Assembly: GCF_016650695.1 (NCBI RefSeq)
Contig: NZ_JAEKFH010000006.1
Span: 186,001-250,000, forward strand
Reading direction: 5' to 3'
Source: Pseudomonas sp. TH41
GTDB taxonomy: Bacteria > Pseudomonadota > Gammaproteobacteria > Pseudomonadales > Pseudomonadaceae
DNA length: 64,000 nt
Shown here one piece after another: positions 59,159-64,000 of the stretch. The notes beneath the pieces were generated by a model. It ran no database searches. It had not been told where the DNA came from and saw nothing but the letters and a program-made list of their open reading frames with translations. Positions within the stretch are counted from its first letter, which is position 1, and each line of letters opens with the position of its first letter. The position numbers and the translations under genes were made by a program.

Positions 59159-59821
59159 ATGTACGAATCCCCCAGTTGGTTACATGAGTTATGGGTGGCG
59201 CGGGAAGTCTTGTGGCAAGGCTTTCTGACCAGCGTGCAGGTCTCGGCCCTGGCGATTTTGCTGGGCACGATGGTCGGCATTGTCGCCGGCCTGGTGCTGA
59301 CCTACGGCAATGTCTGGATGCGCGCGCCGTTTCGCTTTTACGTCGACCTGATTCGCGGTACGCCGGTGTTTGTATTGGTACTCGCCTGCTTCTATATGGC
59401 GCCTGCATTGGGCTGGCAGATCAGCGCGTTTCAGGCCGGTGCCTTGGGGCTGACGCTGTTTTGCGGTTCCCACGTCGCCGAGATCGTGCGTGGCGCGTTG
59501 CAAGCGTTGCCCAGCGGGCAGATGGAAGCGAGCAAGGCGATTGGCCTGACGTTCTATCAGTCCCTCGGTTACGTGTTGCTGCCCCAGGCGCTGCGGCAGA
59601 TTTTGCCGACCTGGGTCAACTCGTCCACCGAGATCGTCAAGGCGTCGACACTGTTGTCGGTGATCGGGGTGGCGGAATTGCTGCTCAGCACCCAGCAGAT
59701 CATCGCCCGGACGTTCATGACCCTGGAGTTTTACCTGTTCGCCGGATTTCTGTTTTTCGTCATCAACTACGGCATCGAGTTACTCGGCCGGCACATTGAA
59801 AAGCGGGTGGCCTTGCCATGA
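59159..59821 (+). CDS. amino-acid ABC transporter permease
   Basis: A 220-residue HisMQ-type permease with about five helices, EAA loop MEASKAIGLTFYQSLGYVLLP and the STEIVKASTLLSVIGVAELL block. Its 3' end overlaps the ATPase gene by 4 bases. Residues QISAFQAGALGLTLFCGSHV mark the central helix. Confidence 0.93.
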   Translation: MYESPSWLHELWVAREVLWQGFLTSVQVSALAILLGTMVGIVAGLVLTYGNVWMRAPFRFYVDLIRGTPVFVLVLACFYMAPALGWQISAFQAGALGLTLFCGSHVAEIVRGALQALPSGQMEASKAIGLTFYQSLGYVLLPQALRQILPTWVNSSTEIVKASTLLSVIGVAELLLSTQQIIARTFMTLEFYLFAGFLFFVINYGIELLGRHIEKRVALP

Positions 59822-60630
59822 CTCAACCTCAACTCTCTACTGCAAAAGACGCCAACGCTCAAAGCGGTCAGGCCCTGCTGGACATTCGCGGCCTGCACAA
59901 GCAATACGGCAAGCTCGAAGTACTCAAGGGCGTCGACCTGACCATGCAGCGCGGCAACGTGGTCACGCTGATCGGCTCCAGCGGTTCGGGCAAGACCACG
60001 CTCCTGCGCTGCGTGAACATGCTCGAAGAATTCCAGGGCGGGCAGATCATGCTCGATGGCGAGTCCATCGGTTATGACGAGGTCAACGGCAAGCGTGTGC
60101 GCCATGCGGAAAAGGTCATCGCCCGCCATCGCGCGATGACTGGGATGGCGTTCCAGCAGTTCAACCTGTTCCCGCACCTCACCGCGTTACAGAACGTCAC
60201 GCTGGGTCTGTTGAAGGTCAAGAAACTGCACAAGGACGAGGCGGTTGCGCTCGCTGAAAAATGGCTGGAGCGGGTCGGCTTGCTGGAGCGACGCGATCAC
60301 TACCCCGGTCAGTTGTCTGGTGGTCAGCAGCAGCGCGTGGCGATTGCCCGGGCGATTGCGATGAACCCGAGCCTGATGCTGTTTGACGAAGTCACCTCGG
60401 CCCTCGATCCGGAGCTGGTCGGTGAAGTGCTGAACGTGATCAAGGGGCTGGCCGAAGACGGCATGACCATGCTGCTGGTGACCCACGAAATGCGATTTGC
60501 GTTCGAGGTCTCGGACAAGATCGTTTTCATGAATCAAGGGCGGATCGAAGAACAGGGGCCACCCAAGGACCTGTTCGAGCGCCCGCAATCGCCACGACTG
60601 GCGGAATTTCTCAAGAACACGCGTTTTTAA
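59818..60630 (+). CDS. amino-acid ABC transporter ATP-binding protein
   Basis: A 270-residue ABC ATPase of the polar-amino-acid type: Walker A GSSGSGKTTLLRC (residue 59), Q-loop FQQFNLFPHL, signature LSGGQQQRVAIARAI, Walker B LMLFDEVTSALDPE and switch His THEMRFAF. It completes the transporter and is followed after 30 bases by a ridA gene in the same direction. Confidence 0.95.
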   Translation: MTQPQLSTAKDANAQSGQALLDIRGLHKQYGKLEVLKGVDLTMQRGNVVTLIGSSGSGKTTLLRCVNMLEEFQGGQIMLDGESIGYDEVNGKRVRHAEKVIARHRAMTGMAFQQFNLFPHLTALQNVTLGLLKVKKLHKDEAVALAEKWLERVGLLERRDHYPGQLSGGQQQRVAIARAIAMNPSLMLFDEVTSALDPELVGEVLNVIKGLAEDGMTMLLVTHEMRFAFEVSDKIVFMNQGRIEEQGPPKDLFERPQSPRLAEFLKNTRF

Positions 60631-60659
60631 TTATTCACTTTCAATCAGGAGAAACACTC

Positions 60660-61049
60660 ATGAGCATTACTCGTTACGGCACCGGTAGCACCGCCGGTGG
60701 CGGCCAGCCGCGTCCTTTCGCCCGAGCCGTTGAAGCCGACGGCTGGCTGCACGTATCCGGCCAGGTGCCGGCGGTGGATGGCGAGATCATTGCGGGCGGC
60801 ATCGTCGAGCAGACTCACCAGACCATGAAGAACCTGATCGCCATTCTTGAAGAGGCCGGTTATGGCCTGGAAGACGTGGTGCGCGCCGGTGTGTGGCTGG
60901 AAGACCCACGGGATTTCTGGAGTTTCAACAAGGTGTTTTCAGAGTATTTCAAAAGCGAACACGCACCGGCCCGGGCCTGTGTGCAGGCGAACATGATGGT
61001 CGACTGCAAGGTTGAGATCGACTGCATCGCGTACAAGAAAAAGGCTTGA
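60660..61049 (+). CDS. RidA family enamine/imine deaminase
   Basis: A 129-residue RidA/YjgF protein: SITRYGTGSTAGGGQPRPFA at the start, LHVSGQVPAVDGEIIAGGIV and the C-terminal PARACVQANMMVDCKVEIDC with the Arg and Glu of the active site. It hydrolyses reactive 2-aminoacrylate or other imines released by PLP enzymes. This fits the PLP-dependent enzyme encoded nearby. It has an AATCAGGAG ribosome site. Confidence 0.93.
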   Translation: MSITRYGTGSTAGGGQPRPFARAVEADGWLHVSGQVPAVDGEIIAGGIVEQTHQTMKNLIAILEEAGYGLEDVVRAGVWLEDPRDFWSFNKVFSEYFKSEHAPARACVQANMMVDCKVEIDCIAYKKKA

Positions 61050-61063
61050 ACCGAGGTCGCTCT

Positions 61064-61155
61064 TGTAGGAGCTGCCGAAGGCTGCGATCTTTTGGCGATT
61101 TTGAGAGTGCCACAAGGGCAAGATCAAAAGATCGCAGCCTGCGGCAGCTCCTACG
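61064..61155. repeat. paired REP-type inverted repeat
   Basis: TGTAGGAGCTGCCGAAGGCT plus GCGATCTTTTGG and an inverted copy GATCGCAGCCTGCGGCAGCT plus CCTAC sit between ridA and the IclR gene. The two arms belong to different core variants (GAAGG against GCAGG). Confidence 0.88.
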
Positions 61156-61181
61156 GGGCATCATTGAATGAGCATATTGAC

Positions 61182-61946
61182 ATGACCGAAGACACCATCA
61201 AGCGCCGGGCCCGCGGTCTGGACCGGGCGTTCGATATCCTCGATTTCCTCAAGGAGATCGGCCAGCCACTGCGCCCGAATGAAATCGCCAGCGGTATCGG
61301 CAGCCCGAAATCCACGGTTTACGAACTGGTGGCGTCCTTGCTGGAACGGCGGATTCTGGAGTCCGTGGGCAAGGACGGTCACGTCTACCTAGGCCGTCAG
61401 CTGTACTTCCTCGGGCAGGCGCACTTGAGACATTTCGACCTGACCCGCGAGGCCGATCTCGCCTTGCAGGACATCGTCAGCCAGACCCATGAAACCGCGC
61501 AGATGTGCCTGCTCAACGGGCGCAAATACACCGTGGCGTTGATGAAAGAGGGCGAACGGCATTTCCGCATTTCCTCGGACATCGGCGAGAACGCGCCCAT
61601 CCCCTGGACCGCTTCCGGGCGCCTGCTGCTGGCGCACCTGAGCGACCAGGAAATCGTCGACCTGATCGACCATGACGACTTCATCCTGCCCGGCGGCCAA
61701 CGCTTGCCCGTGGAACAGTTTCTCCAGGAGATTCGTCAGGCCGGTATCGATGGGTTCTTCTCTTTCGATAGCGTCGCCGACACCTTTACCCATTGCTTCG
61801 CCGCCCCGGTCAAAGACCCGAACGGCGTGGCCATTGCGACCCTGTGCATTGTCGCCCCACGGAACGATGCCAAGACCCATTACAACGACTATCGCCGGGT
61901 GCTGATCGACAACGCCAACAGCCTGGCCCGTCGCATCAACGAATAA
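61182..61946 (+). CDS. IclR family transcriptional regulator
   Basis: A 254-residue IclR protein: N-terminal winged helix (RAFDILDFLKEIGQPLRPNE, then SPKSTVYELVASLLERRILE), and the C-terminal effector domain with RISSDIGENAPIPWTASGRL and GVAIATLCIVAP. It probably controls the surrounding uptake and catabolic genes. The ATG at 61182 was chosen; a longer frame begins in the repeat. Confidence 0.93.
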   Translation: MTEDTIKRRARGLDRAFDILDFLKEIGQPLRPNEIASGIGSPKSTVYELVASLLERRILESVGKDGHVYLGRQLYFLGQAHLRHFDLTREADLALQDIVSQTHETAQMCLLNGRKYTVALMKEGERHFRISSDIGENAPIPWTASGRLLLAHLSDQEIVDLIDHDDFILPGGQRLPVEQFLQEIRQAGIDGFFSFDSVADTFTHCFAAPVKDPNGVAIATLCIVAPRNDAKTHYNDYRRVLIDNANSLARRINE

Positions 61947-61987
61947 CAGCGGCCGCTCGCGACTGCGAAAATATAAGGAGTTCGACC

Positions 61988-63205
61988 ATGTCTTCTGCCC
62001 CAAATACTGCCGCCGTGGAAAAGGGCTTTGCCCAGACCGGCGCCAACCTGGTGCGCGATGTCAGCCTGCCGGCGCTGGTGCTGCACCGCGAAGCACTGGA
62101 ACACAACATTCGCTGGATGCAGGCCTTCGTCAGCAACAGCGGTGCCGAACTCGCGCCCCACGGCAAAACCAGCATGACGCCTGCGCTGTTTCGCCGTCAG
62201 CTCGACGCCGGGGCATGGGGCATCACCCTGGCCAGCGCCACGCAAACCCGTGCGGCGTATGCCCATGGTGTGCGTCGGGTGCTGATGGCCAACCAGTTGG
62301 TCGGTACGCCCAACATGGCGCTGATCGCCGATCTGCTGGCAGACCCGACGTTCGACTTCCATTGCATGGTCGATCACCCGGACAACGTCGCTGACCTGGG
62401 GGCGTATTTCGCCTCTCGCGGCGTGCGGCTGAACGTGATGATCGAGTACGGCGTGGTCGGCGGTCGTTGCGGTTGCCGGTCTGAAGAAGAAGTGGTTGCA
62501 CTGGCCAAAGCCATTACCGCCCAACCGGCGCTGGCGCTGACCGGCATCGAAGGCTATGAAGGCGTGATCCACGGTGATCATGCGGTCACGGGTATCCGCG
62601 AGTTCGCCGCGTCATTGGTGCGTCTGGCCGTGCAGTTGCAGGACAGCGGCGCGTTCGCCATTGCCAAGCCGATCATTACTGCCTCGGGTTCGGCCTGGTA
62701 TGACCTGATCGCCGAATCCTTCGAAGCACAGAACGCTGGCGGGCGTTTCCTCAGCGTGCTGCGCCCCGGCAGTTATGTGGCGCACGACCATGGCATCTAC
62801 AAAGAAGCGCAATGCTGCGTGCTCGACCGTCGCAGCGACCTGCACGAAGGTTTGCGCCCGGCGCTGGAGGTCTGGGCGCATGTGCAGTCGTTACCGGAGC
62901 CAGGATTTGCGGTGATCGCCCTGGGTAAACGCGACGTGGCCTACGACGCCGGCTTGCCGGTGCCGCTGTTGCGTTACAAGGCCGGTGTGGTGCCGGCAAC
63001 GGGCGATGACGTCAGCGCCTGCAAAGTCACGGCGGTGATGGATCAGCATGCGTTCATGACGGTGGCGCCAGGGGTTGAGTTGCGAGTGGGCGATATCATT
63101 TCGTTCGGTACTTCGCACCCGTGCCTGACGTTCGACAAGTGGCGGACGGGGTGTCTGGTGGATGAGCAGCTGAATGTCATCGAAACCATGGAAACCTGTT
63201 TTTAA
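61988..63205 (+). CDS. D-threonine aldolase/D-serine dehydratase-like PLP enzyme (amino acid deaminase)
   Basis: A 405-residue fold-type III (alanine-racemase-like) PLP enzyme. The PLP Lys is in APHGKTSMTPALF (about residue 59). The C-terminal metal motif SFGTSHPCLTFDKW has the His-x-Cys pair that binds zinc in the D-serine dehydratase branch. Substrate is therefore a D-amino acid such as D-serine or D-threonine. The product of such a reaction is an imine precursor that RidA would hydrolyse. The ATG at 61988 follows AAGGAG. Confidence 0.9.
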   Translation: MSSAPNTAAVEKGFAQTGANLVRDVSLPALVLHREALEHNIRWMQAFVSNSGAELAPHGKTSMTPALFRRQLDAGAWGITLASATQTRAAYAHGVRRVLMANQLVGTPNMALIADLLADPTFDFHCMVDHPDNVADLGAYFASRGVRLNVMIEYGVVGGRCGCRSEEEVVALAKAITAQPALALTGIEGYEGVIHGDHAVTGIREFAASLVRLAVQLQDSGAFAIAKPIITASGSAWYDLIAESFEAQNAGGRFLSVLRPGSYVAHDHGIYKEAQCCVLDRRSDLHEGLRPALEVWAHVQSLPEPGFAVIALGKRDVAYDAGLPVPLLRYKAGVVPATGDDVSACKVTAVMDQHAFMTVAPGVELRVGDIISFGTSHPCLTFDKWRTGCLVDEQLNVIETMETCF

Positions 63206-63221
63206 GGTTTGAGACCGAGGC

Positions 63222-63296
63222 GCCGCCTTCGCGAGCAAGCCCGCTCCCACATTGGAATGCATTCCCTGTGGGAGCGGGCTTGCTCGCGAAGGCGGC
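63222..63296. repeat. REPIN-type inverted repeat, nearly perfect
   Basis: GCCGCCTTCGCGAGCAAGCC and CGCTCCCACA form a long perfect stem with the copy ending at 63296, around a 15-base loop. It lies between the deaminase and sugar kinase genes. Confidence 0.92.
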
Positions 63297-63333
63297 CCGT
63301 CAGACAACAAAGAAACACCAGAGACCCCACACC

Positions 63334-64000
63334 ATGAACACCATCAGCACACTCGGCCCGAACACTCCGCGCATCGCCCTGATCGGCGAATGCATGATCG
63401 AGTTGCAGCAACGCGCCGACGGCAGTCTGCAACAGAGCTTCGGTGGCGATACCCTGAACACGGCGGTCTACCTGTCCCGGGAGCTGGGCGCGGGCGGCAC
63501 GGTGGATTACGTCACCGCCCTGGGCGATGACAGTTTCAGCGATGCCATGTGCCAGAGCTGGGCCAGCGAAAACATCGGGCTGGGCATGGTTCAGCGTTTA
63601 CCCGGCCGCTTGCCCGGTTTGTATTGCATCCAGACCGACGCCGCCGGCGAGCGGCGTTTTCTTTACTGGCGCAATGAAGCCGCCGTCCGTGATTGCTTCA
63701 CCACCCCGGCTGCCGCACCGATCCTGCAAGCGCTGCCGGATTACGACGTGCTGTATTTCAGCGGCATCACCTTGGCCGTGCTCGGTGTGCACGGACGGGA
63801 AAAGTTGCTGGAAACCCTGATCGAAGCCCGGCAGCGGGATGCGCGGATCGTGTTCGACAACAACTATCGGCCGCGTTTGTGGGCATCGATCGAAGACGCT
63901 CAAGCGGCTTATCGCAGTGTTCTACCTTACGTCGACCTGGCGTTACTGACCGTCGATGACGAACAGGCGTTGTTTGATTTTTCCAATTGCGAGGCAGTGT
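63334..64000 (+). CDS. PfkB family sugar kinase, probable 2-keto-3-deoxygluconate kinase (partial, 3' end outside window)
   Basis: The visible 222 residues are the N-terminal part of a PfkB/ribokinase-family protein: RIALIGECMIELQQRADGSL, FGGDTLNTAVYLSRELG (the sugar-binding GG motif), VTALGDDSFSDAM, ERRFLYWRNEAAVRDCF and VFDNNYRPRLWAS, all as in KdgK. The catalytic GAGD motif lies beyond the window. It phosphorylates 2-keto-3-deoxygluconate, so its place beside a D-amino-acid enzyme may mean that the D-amino acid cluster continues into other sugar acids. Confidence 0.88.
   Translation, partial: MNTISTLGPNTPRIALIGECMIELQQRADGSLQQSFGGDTLNTAVYLSRELGAGGTVDYVTALGDDSFSDAMCQSWASENIGLGMVQRLPGRLPGLYCIQTDAAGERRFLYWRNEAAVRDCFTTPAAAPILQALPDYDVLYFSGITLAVLGVHGREKLLETLIEARQRDARIVFDNNYRPRLWASIEDAQAAYRSVLPYVDLALLTVDDEQALFDFSNCEAV

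Overview
The window is chromosomal DNA of a fluorescent Pseudomonas, most likely of the P. fluorescens / P. koreensis / P. mandelii group. The evidence is the high-GC, tightly packed coding; the gene set (aerobic B12 synthesis with CobN, cti, nfuA, cysI-DUF934, sohB, nfr cluster); and many intergenic paired repeats of the two kinds common in this group: one with the core GGAGCTGCCG(A/C)AGGCTGCGATC and one with GAGCGAGCTTGCTCGCGA. No rRNA, tRNA, CRISPR array, prophage or intact insertion sequence was seen.

Layout. 1-15.2 kb holds scattered core and accessory genes: the 3' part of a hybrid sensor kinase, a UvrA paralogue, small conserved proteins, a sterol-desaturase/SMP-30 pair, a GH63-like glucosidase, an amidohydrolase, an SCP2 protein, a histidine phosphatase and SohB. 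15.3-19.1 kb is one large toxin/effector-like leucine-rich-repeat protein. 19.2-30.3 kb holds sulfite reductase with its DUF934 partner, a periplasmic binding protein, B12-dependent methionine synthase, the cis/trans fatty-acid isomerase and NfuA. 30.4-40.2 kb is a cobalamin block: cobM, cobE, cbtA and cbtB read leftward behind one B12 riboswitch, and cobW, cobN and a ChlI/ChlD-type chelatase gene read rightward behind another. 40.3-42 kb is an old-yellow-enzyme-type reductase facing a MerR regulator. 42.2-49.2 kb is an aa3/caa3-type cytochrome oxidase operon flanked by genes of unknown function and an AT-rich gap. 49.2-56.6 kb is a four-gene nfr/wecB-type exopolysaccharide operon. 57-57.4 kb is an antitoxin with a truncated toxin. 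57.5-64 kb is an amino-acid uptake and D-amino-acid catabolism cluster (ABC transporter, RidA, IclR regulator, D-threonine-aldolase-like enzyme, start of a KdgK-like sugar kinase).

How the parts fit. The B12 block supplies the cofactor used by MetH in the same window; the two riboswitches would shut both halves of the block when B12 is plentiful. NfrA, NfrB, the DUF4434 protein and WecB form a unit that makes UDP-ManNAc, polymerises it under probable c-di-GMP control and exports the polymer. The terminal cluster imports an amino acid, deaminates or cleaves it on PLP, removes reactive imine or enamine products with RidA and is probably controlled by its own IclR protein.

Most interesting observations: (1) the small chelatase subunit gene ends in a correctly phased A AAA AAG slippery heptamer, five bases before a perfect 11-bp hairpin, and the -1 frame continues into a VWA domain, so two chelatase subunits are probably made from one gene by programmed frameshifting; (2) a second, apparently accidental, shift lies further on in that VWA frame; (3) a REP element is carried in frame inside cobN; (4) the LRR protein stops where the NEL-type ubiquitin-ligase core would be expected.
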